Shown here: positions 1 to 5,763 of the stretch, piece by piece
How the letters are laid out: every line of letters starts with the position of its first letter
How positions within the stretch are numbered: the first letter of the stretch is position 1
Assembly (NCBI GenBank): GCA_014859075.1
Contig: JACUUW010000120.1
Coordinates: forward strand, 1 to 6,072
Origin: Desulforudis sp.
Lineage (GTDB): Bacteria > Bacillota > Desulfotomaculia > Desulfotomaculales > Desulforudaceae
Direction: 5' to 3'
Length of the DNA: 6,072 nt
The notes under the pieces: model-generated
Database searches by the model: none
Told to the model about the DNA's origin: nothing
What the model saw: the letters and a program-made list of their open reading frames with translations, nothing else
Position numbers and translations under genes: made by a program

Positions 1-769
1 TGGTTGTCTCCCTTGCTTCAGTGTGGTGCGCCAGGAACGTGATCTCCACGCTGTCGTACCTCGTGCGCAAAAACCGCATCATCCAGAAGAAAAAGCTGCG
101 GGCGATATGCTTCTCAAACGGCCCCATCGAACCGGAGGTGTCCATCATGGCCAACACCACCGCCGCCGATTCCGGGCGGTGCACCGGCACACCGGTGCGG
201 TAACGCAGGTCTTCGGGGGTGATGCCGGCAAAACCCGGCCGTCCCTGGAGCGCGCTGCGCCGAAACGCCTCCAGGATGGTCCGGCGGCGGTCCAGGTTAC
301 AGGCCACACCGCGCCGCCGCACGTCGCGGAACTCCATCCCTTCCGTTACCAACCGCGCCTTTTTCTTCTCCCGCAGGTTTGGCAGGTCCAGTTCCTCAAA
401 AATCAGGTCGGAGAGTTCCTCAAGGGACACTTCGGCCTCGTAGTAGTCCAGCCCCGGTTCTGTTCCGGCCGTTTTGCCCTTGACCGCCGGTGGGCGCCCC
501 GACGCCACCACGTCCCCGATCTCCACGCCGCCTCCGTGACCGACCCGTCTTTGACTGTGGCGGTCAAACCGGAACCGGTACTCCCGGATGGCACGAATCG
601 GAATTTTCACCACCCGGTTCTCCTCGGATAAGATGATGCTCTCCTCGCTGATTATGGCGGCCAGGTTATTCCTTATGGCTTCCCGGACTTTCTCCCGGTG
701 CCGCTGCCGGTCCAGGTGCCCCTTGCGGTGCAGGGACCAGTCCTCACGGCAGATGGAAAACCGCTTCAC
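1..769 (-). CDS. yhbH: YhbH / DUF444 sporulation-associated protein, C-terminus cut by window edge
   Basis: The frame stays open from 769 to the left edge, giving 256 codons; family members are roughly 380-390 aa, so about a third is missing. The N-terminus contains the family-typical REDWSLHRKG (residues 8-17), then a basic stretch and ISEESII (40-46). A von Willebrand A-like domain begins near residue 203 with the metal-site motif DTSGSMG (210-216; D210, S212, S214), followed by FLAHHTEA (245-252). I chose the GTG at 769-767 because GGGGGAG lies 8 nt upstream (784-778); an in-frame ATG at 793 has no Shine-Dalgarno site. The gene starts 29 nt after the prkA stop with no terminator between, so the two are probably co-transcribed. 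In Bacillus yhbH is a mother-cell (sigma-E) gene. The exact biochemical role is unknown; the fold suggests metal-dependent protein binding, perhaps as partner of the PrkA AAA+ protein (inference). Confidence 0.93.
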   Translation of the reverse strand, partial: MKRFSICREDWSLHRKGHLDRQRHREKVREAIRNNLAAIISEESIILSEENRVVKIPIRAIREYRFRFDRHSQRRVGHGGGVEIGDVVASGRPPAVKGKTAGTEPGLDYYEAEVSLEELSDLIFEELDLPNLREKKKARLVTEGMEFRDVRRRGVACNLDRRRTILEAFRRSALQGRPGFAGITPEDLRYRTGVPVHRPESAAVVLAMMDTSGSMGPFEKHIARSFFFWMMRFLRTRYDSVEITFLAHHTEARETT

Positions 770-798
770 CGCTTTCACTCCCCCCGTAATCATCAAGG

Positions 799-2697
799 CT
801 AGCGGTTCAGCAGACTCCCCACGTAGCGCAACAACTCTCCGGCACATACCGGGCAGAAGCCCCGGTCGGCGACGAGACGGGCCTTCACTTCTTCCATGCG
901 GTTCAACTGTTCCGCGCCGGGGTGGCGGGTCGAAGTAGTAATCTTGATCACGTCTTTCAGGTCGGCGAACAGCTTTTTCTCGATCGCTTCCCGGAGCACC
1001 TGGTGACGCGTGTAGTCGAATCCCTTGCCTTTGCGTGCGTAGGCCGAAATCCGGATCAGGATTTCCTCCCGGAACGTTTTCTTGGCGTTCTCGGATATGC
1101 CGATCTGTTCCTCAATGGTCCGCATCAGCTTCTCATCCGGTTCCAGTTCCTCGCCGGTGATCGGATCGCGTACCCCGATCCCCTCGCAAAAGGCCTCTAC
1201 ATTGTCCAGATAGTTATCAAACAGAACCCGGGCCGATTCCTCATAGGAGTGCAGGAAAGCGCGCTGTACTTCCCGCCGCGCAAACTCGTCGTACTCCCGC
1301 CGCGCCACGGCGATGAAGTTCAGCAGGCGTTCCCGGTCTTCACGCTCGATGGACGGATGCTGGTCAAGGCCGTCGCGTAGCGCCCGTAAAACGTCCAGTG
1401 CATTCACACACCTGGCCTCGCTGCGGATCAGGGCCGACGACAGGCGGTTGACAACGTAGCGGGGATCAACGCCGCTCATACCCTCGTCCGGATGTTCTCT
1501 CTTCAGCTCGGCCAGGTCTTTCGGATGAACGCCCTCGACCTCCTCCCGGTCGTACAGCTTCATCTTCTTCACCAAGTCTATGTCCGATTTGCGTGACTCG
1601 CGGAGCCGGGAAAGCACCGAGAAAACAGCGGCGGCCCGCAACGCATACGGTGACAGGTGCACGCTTTTCAAGTCGCTCTGCCGTATTAGCTTCTCGTAAA
1701 TCCGTATCTCTTCGGAAACGCTGAGGTTGTAAGGAATTCGCATCACAAACAGCCGGGAGATGAGTGCCTCATTTTTGCGGTTGCCGATGAAAGACCGGTA
1801 TTCCGCCTCATTGGTGTGCGCGACAATGACCTCGTCGGCTGAAATGAGCGCAAAACGTCCGGCCTTGAAGTTTCCTTCCTGGGAGAGGCTGAGCAGGTTC
1901 CACAAGAATTTTTCGTCGCACTTCAGCATCTCCTGAAACTCCATTAGGCCGCGATTGGCGATGTTCAACTCACCGTCGAAACGGTAGGCCCGCGGGTCCG
2001 ACTCGGCTCCATATTCAGCAATGGTGGAGAAGTCGATGCTGCCGGTGAGTTCGGAGATATCCTGTGATTTTGGATCGGAAGGTGAAAAGGTGCCGATGCC
2101 GACTCTCTTTTCTTCGGACAGGATGACGCGCTCGACCGGCACATCCTCGATCCGGCCGCCGTAATCAGCCTCCAGGCGCAACCGGCACACCGGGCACAAC
2201 TCCCCCTCCACGGTGACGTTGAACTCGCGCGCGAACACCTCTCGCAGTTCCTGTGGAATCAGGTGCAGCGGTTCCTCCTGCATCGGGCAGCCCTTTATGG
2301 CGTATAAAGCGCCCTCTTCGGTGCGGCTGAACTGTTCCAATCCCCGTTTCAAAAGATTCACCAGCGTCGATTTCCCCCCGCTGACCGGTCCCATCAACAG
2401 TAGGATCCGCTTCCGGACGTCCAGCCGGTGAGCCGCCGGGTGAAAGTATTCCTCCACCAGTCTTTCCAGGTTATCGTCGAGACCGAACAGCTCTCGGCTG
2501 AAGAACCTGTACCGCCGCTTGCCGTTTTCATCCCGCTCCACCCCGGCGGCCACGATCATCCGGTAGATACGGGAGTGGCTGAACTGGCAGATCGACGGCT
2601 GTCGCCGCACCATTTCCAGGTAGTCGGCGAAAGTCCCGGTCCATTCCCGGTCTCTACGGGCCGAACGATACTCATCCAGGTTGCGGAGAAAACTCAT
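799..2697 (-). CDS. prkA: PrkA family AAA+ protein (serine protein kinase / ATP-dependent protease)
   Basis: The product is 632 aa, essentially full length (Bacillus PrkA is about 631). In order it shows an N-terminal AAA domain with Walker A GPVSGGKST (103-111), the conserved block GIGTFSPSDPKSQDISELTG (200-219), a Walker B-like NRGLMEF (248-254), a sensor-like AHTNEAEY (293-300) and SRLFVM (314-319). The C-terminal half carries DEGMSGVDPRYVVNRL (404-419) and the end KYVGSLLNR-like RYVGSLLNR (624-632). The ATG at 2697 is preceded by GGGAGG 6 nt upstream; the frame is open further upstream to 2778 but would overlap a terminator. PrkA was named a serine kinase; later work in Bacillus describes Lon-like ATP-dependent protease activity. 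It affects sporulation there. Odd here are two CPVC motifs, at 168-171 and 615-618, which are not in Bacillus PrkA as I recall it. yhbH follows after 29 nt. Confidence 0.96.
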   Translation of the reverse strand: MSFLRNLDEYRSARRDREWTGTFADYLEMVRRQPSICQFSHSRIYRMIVAAGVERDENGKRRYRFFSRELFGLDDNLERLVEEYFHPAAHRLDVRKRILLLMGPVSGGKSTLVNLLKRGLEQFSRTEEGALYAIKGCPMQEEPLHLIPQELREVFAREFNVTVEGELCPVCRLRLEADYGGRIEDVPVERVILSEEKRVGIGTFSPSDPKSQDISELTGSIDFSTIAEYGAESDPRAYRFDGELNIANRGLMEFQEMLKCDEKFLWNLLSLSQEGNFKAGRFALISADEVIVAHTNEAEYRSFIGNRKNEALISRLFVMRIPYNLSVSEEIRIYEKLIRQSDLKSVHLSPYALRAAAVFSVLSRLRESRKSDIDLVKKMKLYDREEVEGVHPKDLAELKREHPDEGMSGVDPRYVVNRLSSALIRSEARCVNALDVLRALRDGLDQHPSIEREDRERLLNFIAVARREYDEFARREVQRAFLHSYEESARVLFDNYLDNVEAFCEGIGVRDPITGEELEPDEKLMRTIEEQIGISENAKKTFREEILIRISAYARKGKGFDYTRHQVLREAIEKKLFADLKDVIKITTSTRHPGAEQLNRMEEVKARLVADRGFCPVCAGELLRYVGSLLNR

Positions 2698-2731
2698 GCC
2701 CTGCCTCCCGTTCCCATGGTCTGACGATACC

Positions 2732-2753
2732 AGTATATGCACCGGTTCCGGTG
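2732..2753 (-). promoter_or_regulatory. Putative prkA promoter -10 element with adjacent perfect palindrome
   Basis: On the minus strand the prkA leader reads CACCGGAACCGGTG (2753-2740), a perfect 14-bp palindrome, directly followed by CATATACT (2739-2732). CATATACT resembles a sigma-E -10 (CATAcAnT) and contains TATACT, a good sigma-A -10. No convincing -35 of either type is seen (the stretch upstream is TCTTTTT). A start site near 2725 would leave a leader of about 28 nt before ATG 2697. In Bacillus prkA is sigma-E dependent. The palindrome could be an operator or chance in a CCGG-rich sequence. Confidence 0.35.
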
Positions 2754-2776
2754 AAAAAGAAGGACCCCCACCAGAC

Positions 2777-2800
2777 AAAAAGGCCGTCTGTTCGACGGCC
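2777..2800 (-). terminator. Intrinsic terminator of the 40-codon gene
   Basis: On the minus strand a perfect 7-bp GC-rich stem, GGCCGTC-GAACA-GACGGCC (2800-2782), is followed at once by five T (2781-2777). It lies 47 nt after the stop of the small gene at 2847 and 80 nt before the prkA start, separating the two transcription units. The reverse orientation has no comparable T tract. Confidence 0.82.
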
Positions 2801-2846
2801 CGGAGACTCCAACCGGAATCAATATGATTTAATAGGGGATAAGGGT

Positions 2847-2969
2847 TCAGTGCAGGGGAACCACGATATACCTTTTGTCCGCTTCGACTAGTTCGGCAAG
2901 TTCGTCCGCTGGAATGATCCGGTACTCGACCTCATCACCTTCGACCCACGTCACCAGGTAATCCAACAA
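2847..2969 (-). CDS. Small acidic protein of unknown function (40 aa)
   Basis: A 40-codon frame starts at TTG 2969 (or the next TTG, 2966) and ends in TGA at 2849-2847. A very strong ribosome binding site, GGGGGAGG (2982-2975), lies 5 nt before the first TTG and 8 nt before the second. No ATG, GTG or CTG in the frame upstream offers a better start. It reads (M)LDYLVTWVEGDEVEYRII and continues with PADELAELVEADKRYIVVPL. The composition is acidic (10 D/E against 3 K/R), without cysteines, signal peptide or membrane segment. The pattern suggests two strands (YLVTWV, EVEYRII), a short helix (ADELAELVEA) and a last strand (YIVVPL), so a small folded domain is plausible. I do not recognise the family. 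A good terminator follows, and an AT-rich promoter-like region precedes it, so it looks like a free-standing unit. The function is unknown. Confidence 0.72.
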   Translation of the reverse strand: MLDYLVTWVEGDEVEYRIIPADELAELVEADKRYIVVPLH

Positions 2970-2990
2970 CTTCGCCTCCCCCAGCGCGGA

Positions 2991-3030
2991 ATAATGTATG
3001 GTGTATACAGTATATCTATTGTGTATCCTA
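2991..3030 (-). promoter_or_regulatory. AT-rich promoter/operator region of the 40-codon gene
   Basis: This stretch is far more AT-rich than its surroundings. The minus strand shows two possible -10 elements: TATACT (3014-3009), close to sigma-A TATAAT, and CATACATT (3000-2993), matching the sigma-E form CATAcAnT. I see no clear -35 for either. It also holds an 11-bp palindrome TATACaGTATA (3004-3014) and, on the plus strand, two GTGTAT copies at 3001-3006 and 3021-3026, exactly 20 bp apart (two helical turns). This fits a regulated promoter for the small gene, but the exact elements are uncertain. Confidence 0.4.
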
Positions 3031-3083
3031 GCAGATTATTCCGCCCAGGGCAAGCTTATTGTGAAAATTTTATCATTTATATT

Positions 3084-3104
3084 AAAACGGCCTTAACCCA
3101 GGCC
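3084..3104 (-). terminator. Weak terminator-like hairpin at the gatD stop
   Basis: On the minus strand GGCCT-GGGTTA-AGGCC (3104-3089) forms a 5-bp stem overlapping the gatD stop codon, followed by G and four T (3087-3084) and then AT-rich sequence. The stem is short, so termination may be partial. A competing hairpin, GGCCC/GGGCC (3114-3101), lies just upstream. Confidence 0.35.
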
Positions 3105-3818
3105 CAGACGGGCCAGCGCCGCCGCGCCCGCCCGTTCCTCCAACCGATCGTCCAGCGGAGCCAGGGCAGGATTCCGCCCCACCCTTTTCAGGGCCAAGGA
3201 AACCAGGTGGTCGGTCAAGCGGGGGTTTTTGGGCAGCAACGGACCGTGCAGATAAGAACAGAAAACATTTCGGAAGCGTACGCCTTCCAGTCCGTCGGTA
3301 CCGTTGTTTCCATATCCGGCCAGTACCCGGCCCAAGGGCTGAACCCGACCAAGAAAGGTCCGGCCGGAGTGGTTTTCAAAGCCGGTGATTCGTACCGGTC
3401 GGCCGTCGAGTTCGACCTCCACCGCACAGTTCCCAATCAAACGTCGGGGTCCGGCCTGGGTGTACAGATCCAAAAGGCCCAGACCCGGGATCACACGTTC
3501 CGTGCCGGTCTGGTAGTGGTGGCCCAGAAACTGATAACCCCCGCAGATCGCCAGCACAACCAGGCCGTCCTCTATGGCCTCGCCGAGGTTGTCCCGGTGT
3601 CGTCGCAGGTCCTCGGCCATGATGCCCTGTTCCCGGTCGGAACCCCCGCCGATAAACAGAAAATCCAACTCCCGGAAATCCACCGGTTCGCCCAGTATGA
3701 TCTCCCGGACCGTAACCGGTATATTCCGCCAGGTACACCGGCGGGCGAAGGCGATCAGGTTGCCCCGGTCCCCGTAGAGGTTTAAAAGATCAGGATATAG
3801 ATGGCCGGCTACCAGCAT
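3093..3818 (-). CDS. gatD: GatD, glutaminase subunit of lipid II isoglutaminyl synthase
   Basis: This 241-aa class I glutamine amidotransferase (CobB/CobQ-like) matches GatD in size (about 243 aa in Staphylococcus). It hydrolyses glutamine and passes ammonia to MurT in the cytoplasm. The start LYPDLLNLYGDRGN (7-20) and FIGGGSDREQ (55-64) are family hallmarks. The nucleophile is C92 in LAICGGYQFLG (89-99) and the catalytic histidine is H191 in SYLHGPLLPKNP (188-199); FENHSGRT (147-154) is also conserved. R125/R126 lie where a substrate glutamine-binding arginine is expected. I chose ATG 3818, preceded by AGGGGG about 7 nt upstream; the frame extends to 3929 upstream but that part is inside murT and unlike the family. 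The start lies 29 nt inside murT, implying translational coupling of the two subunits. All catalytic residues I can identify are intact. Confidence 0.95.
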   Translation of the reverse strand: MLVAGHLYPDLLNLYGDRGNLIAFARRCTWRNIPVTVREIILGEPVDFRELDFLFIGGGSDREQGIMAEDLRRHRDNLGEAIEDGLVVLAICGGYQFLGHHYQTGTERVIPGLGLLDLYTQAGPRRLIGNCAVEVELDGRPVRITGFENHSGRTFLGRVQPLGRVLAGYGNNGTDGLEGVRFRNVFCSYLHGPLLPKNPRLTDHLVSLALKRVGRNPALAPLDDRLEERAGAAALARLGLG

Positions 3819-5193
3819 GTTGCTTCCCCCTCTCCGGCGTAACCCTGGACCGGAGAACCTTTTCGACCGGCCACAGTGCGGTGTAGGTGGCGAAGAAATA
3901 GGCCGCCACTCCCGGGCCGTCGAGGGCACGACCGACGGCCTCTTTCAGGTTCGGCTCAGCCACGATCTTTTGCAGCGCCACGCCCGCATATTTCAGGCGC
4001 ACCGCCATTTCCTCACCCCGCAACCCGCTGCACACGAAACCGGCGACGTTCCGCTGCAGCTCTTCCAGGACTTCAAAGTCGACGTCCCACAACCAGGAGA
4101 TGTCACGACCGTCCGCCACGTTATCGTTCACCGCGATGAACACGTCCTTACGACGACCGTCGGTTCGCAGCAGCGCCAGGCTTTCGTTGAAACCGGCCGG
4201 GTTCTTCACCAGGTTCAAATAAACCGGCTTGTCCCGGTACCGGAAACGCTGCAGCCTGCCGGTCGCCGGCTCGTAACTCTCCAGGCTTTCGATCACCCGC
4301 TCGGGCTCGACCCCGAGCAAGGTTCCGGCCGCAAAGGCGGCCAACGCGTTATATAGGTTGTAGAACCCCTGGGTCGGTAACTCCAGCGGGTAGTCCCGTC
4401 CGCCCCGGCGAATGGTGCAGGCCACACCGTCTTCAAGGTAGCGGGCCTGAAGCCCTTCCACCTCCGGCTCCGGCCGGCGGAAACCACAATCCGGGCAGCG
4501 AAACAAACCCAGCTGGCTGTAGTGATAAAAGGCGTAGTTCAACTCCTTGCCGCACAGTGGGCAAAACCGGGACTCGCGGGTGTGGTGCCGGCGCTCGACC
4601 ACCCGGGCGTGTGGCGCCAGTCCGAAGAAGACGGCCGGCGATGCCAGACCTCCGAACTGGGCGACCAGTGGGTCGTCCGCGTTCAATACCAGTTGCGTCT
4701 GGGGAAGCCGCCCCAGGGCATCGTCGATCAGCGTCACCGTCTTGTCCAACTCCCCGTACCGGTCCAGCTGGTCGCGGAAGAAATTGGTGACTACCACCAT
4801 CCGTGGATCGACCTCGGCCGCCACTCCCGGAACACTGGCCTCGTCCACCTCCAACACCGCCCAGTCGAATTCCAGGTGCCCGGAAGCCGTCGCTTTCCGG
4901 AGAAAGGCGGTCGTCACCCCGCTGATCAGGTTTGCTCCCTCCCGGTTGCAGATGACCCGGTATCCCGCCTCCAGGAGAACGCGAGCCAGCATGTTGTTCG
5001 TGGTCGTCTTGCCGTTGGTGCCGGTGACCAGAATCACGCCCCGTTCGGCCCGGGCGGCGAGGGCACGCAGTGTCCCGGGATAGAGCCGTAAAGCCACCTT
5101 GCCAGGCAGGGATGAACCGTGGTGACCCAGCAGCTGACTGCATTGGGCGGCCGTCTTGCCGGAAGAAATCGCGATCATAAGCTTGGCGTCCAA
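3790..5193 (-). CDS. murT: MurT, Mur-ligase-like subunit of lipid II isoglutaminyl synthase
   Basis: The 467-aa product with GatD converts D-glutamate to D-isoglutamine in the lipid II stem peptide, using ATP and ammonia from GatD. The Mur ligase middle domain shows the P-loop TGTNGKTTT (57-65), NREGANL (83-89), LEVDEAS (114-120) and TNFFRDQLDRYGE (136-148). A four-cysteine zinc ribbon inserts at C211/C214 and C233/C236, with the same 3-19-3 spacing as I recall for Staphylococcus MurT. The C-terminal DUF1727 domain follows, with LVKNPAGFNE (328-337), DNVADGRDISWLWD (357-370) and ATYTA (435-439). The start is TTG 5193 with GGAGGG 6 nt upstream (5205-5200); the in-frame ATG further in (residue 6) has no such site. 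The last ten codons overlap gatD. It is transcribed from a promoter divergent to the GntR-ABC operon. Unlike MurC-F ligases, it lacks a classical substrate-recognition N-terminal domain. Confidence 0.95.
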   Translation of the reverse strand: MDAKLMIAISSGKTAAQCSQLLGHHGSSLPGKVALRLYPGTLRALAARAERGVILVTGTNGKTTTNNMLARVLLEAGYRVICNREGANLISGVTTAFLRKATASGHLEFDWAVLEVDEASVPGVAAEVDPRMVVVTNFFRDQLDRYGELDKTVTLIDDALGRLPQTQLVLNADDPLVAQFGGLASPAVFFGLAPHARVVERRHHTRESRFCPLCGKELNYAFYHYSQLGLFRCPDCGFRRPEPEVEGLQARYLEDGVACTIRRGGRDYPLELPTQGFYNLYNALAAFAAGTLLGVEPERVIESLESYEPATGRLQRFRYRDKPVYLNLVKNPAGFNESLALLRTDGRRKDVFIAVNDNVADGRDISWLWDVDFEVLEELQRNVAGFVCSGLRGEEMAVRLKYAGVALQKIVAEPNLKEAVGRALDGPGVAAYFFATYTALWPVEKVLRSRVTPERGKQHAGSRPSIS

Positions 5194-5220
5194 GTGATGC
5201 CCTCCGTCCGTTCCTACTTA

Positions 5221-5249
5221 AATGTACAACCCACCGCGCCAATAATCAA
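5221..5249 (-). promoter_or_regulatory. Sigma-A-type promoter for murT-gatD
   Basis: The minus strand has TTGATT (5249-5244), a 17-bp spacer and TACATT (5226-5221), each matching 4 of 6 consensus bases with ideal spacing. Transcription would start near 5214, giving a leader of about 20 nt that contains the GGAGGG ribosome binding site at 5205-5200. The spacer is GC-rich and the -10 is embedded in a TGTACA palindrome (5222-5227). Confidence 0.55.
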
Positions 5250-5286
5250 GGCTGTGGCAAAAATGCCTACCATTCAAAAATACTTC

Positions 5287-5316
5287 TTGACAGGACCGCG
5301 CAGGGCATGCTACATG
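5287..5316 (+). promoter_or_regulatory. Promoter of the GntR-ABC operon
   Basis: A perfect -35 TTGACA (5287-5292) is followed after 18 bp by TACATG (5311-5316), a weak -10 that is preceded by TGC (5308-5310), the extended -10 signature. An alternative -10, TACTAT (5319-5324), is too far from this -35. The predicted start site falls inside the inverted repeat at 5317-5337, so a bound repressor would block initiation. Confidence 0.55.
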
Positions 5317-5337
5317 TGTACTATATCAACTAGTACA
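5317..5337. promoter_or_regulatory. Inverted-repeat operator, probably for the adjacent GntR regulator
   Basis: TGTACTA (5317-5323) and TAGTACA (5331-5337) are perfect reverse complements with a 7-bp spacer TATCAAC. It lies immediately after the -10 element and 33 bp before the regulator start. GntR-family proteins bind dimeric palindromes of this kind and often control their own operon; that this repressor is the ligand is inference. Confidence 0.68.
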
Positions 5338-5350
5338 TCCAGGACACTCC

Positions 5351-5366
5351 GGGGAGGCAGGTGATC
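5351..5366 (+). promoter_or_regulatory. Ribosome binding site deciding the TTG start of the GntR gene
   Basis: Two Shine-Dalgarno-like blocks lie in tandem: GGGGAGG (5351-5357), 13 nt before TTG 5371 and thus too far, and AGGTGATC (5359-5366), eight bases complementary to the 16S rRNA 3' end (GATCACCT). The second block fits TTG 5371 as the start; a stop codon (5362-5364) in that frame excludes any earlier one. Confidence 0.6.
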
Positions 5367-5370
5367 GGTT

Positions 5371-5763
5371 TTGTTCAATATCGACCAGCGCAGCAGCACC
5401 CCCATCTACCAACAGCTGGTGCAGGAAGTCAAGGAGGCTGTCCTCCGGGGCGTGCTGCAACCGGGAGACAAGCTGCCTTCAGTCCGGGATCTGGCAAGCC
5501 GGTTGACCATCAACCCGAACACCATTCAGAAATCGTATCAGGAATTGGAGCGGCAGAAGGTCATCGAAACGCTACGGGGCAAGGGCACCTTCGTGTGTCT
5601 GGATTATCAGGCGCGGGAGGATAAGGAGAAGATGGATGCGTTAAAGGAAAACTTGCGCAAGACCCTGGTCGAGGCGCACTACCTGGGGTTGGACCAGGAG
5701 AGGATCGCGGCGCTGGTAAGGCAACTGATGCAAGAGCTCGGAATCGGGGAGGGTGCAAAGTGA
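5371..5763 (+). CDS. GntR-family transcriptional regulator, YtrA subfamily
   Basis: The 130-aa protein begins at TTG 5371. An N-terminal winged helix-turn-helix spans about residues 8-76: PIYQQLVQEVKEAVLRG (11-27), the signature PGDKLPSVRDLA (31-42), the recognition region NPNTIQKSYQELE (48-60) and the wing VIETLRGKGTFV (64-75). A short helical tail (about 82-126) serves for dimerisation. It lacks the large effector-binding domains of FadR, HutC or MocR types, which together with length places it in the YtrA subfamily. Such regulators usually repress their own operon encoding an ABC transporter, often induced by cell-envelope-active compounds. The stop TGA overlaps the GTG start of the downstream ATPase gene by 4 nt. 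A perfect inverted repeat in its promoter is the likely operator. The inducer cannot be told from sequence. Confidence 0.93.
   Translation: MFNIDQRSSTPIYQQLVQEVKEAVLRGVLQPGDKLPSVRDLASRLTINPNTIQKSYQELERQKVIETLRGKGTFVCLDYQAREDKEKMDALKENLRKTLVEAHYLGLDQERIAALVRQLMQELGIGEGAK

Noticed and set aside
23..631. Long plus-strand frame (202 codons) opposite yhbH
   Set aside because: Its codons mirror the minus-strand DUF444 gene, whose motifs are unmistakable; the translation is rich in R, H and P as is typical for antisense shadows in GC-rich DNA, and no ribosome binding site stands out.
2698..2778. Upstream extension of prkA to 2778
   Set aside because: It would add 27 residues not typical of PrkA, has no good ribosome binding site and would run through the terminator tract at 2777-2781. 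The ATG at 2697 has a clear GGGAGG.
2994..3785. Plus-strand frame of 263 codons opposite gatD
   Set aside because: It lies antisense to an intact GatD with all catalytic residues, resembles no family I know, and its ATG sits in the promoter-like AT island of the small gene without a Shine-Dalgarno site.
3817..5091. Several plus-strand frames of 77-189 codons opposite murT
   Set aside because: They are shadows of MurT; R/P/S-rich translations without motifs, overlapping one another in two frames.
5256..5267. Small inverted repeat GGCA-AAAA-TGCC in the divergent intergenic region
   Set aside because: Only 4-bp arms, no T tract that fits a terminator in either direction, and easily expected by chance.
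5361..5624. GTG-started frame of 87 codons overlapping the GntR gene
   Set aside because: It is out of frame with the clear winged-helix protein, its start is only 3 nt from the GGGGAGG block, and the translation is low complexity (G, P, Q, H).
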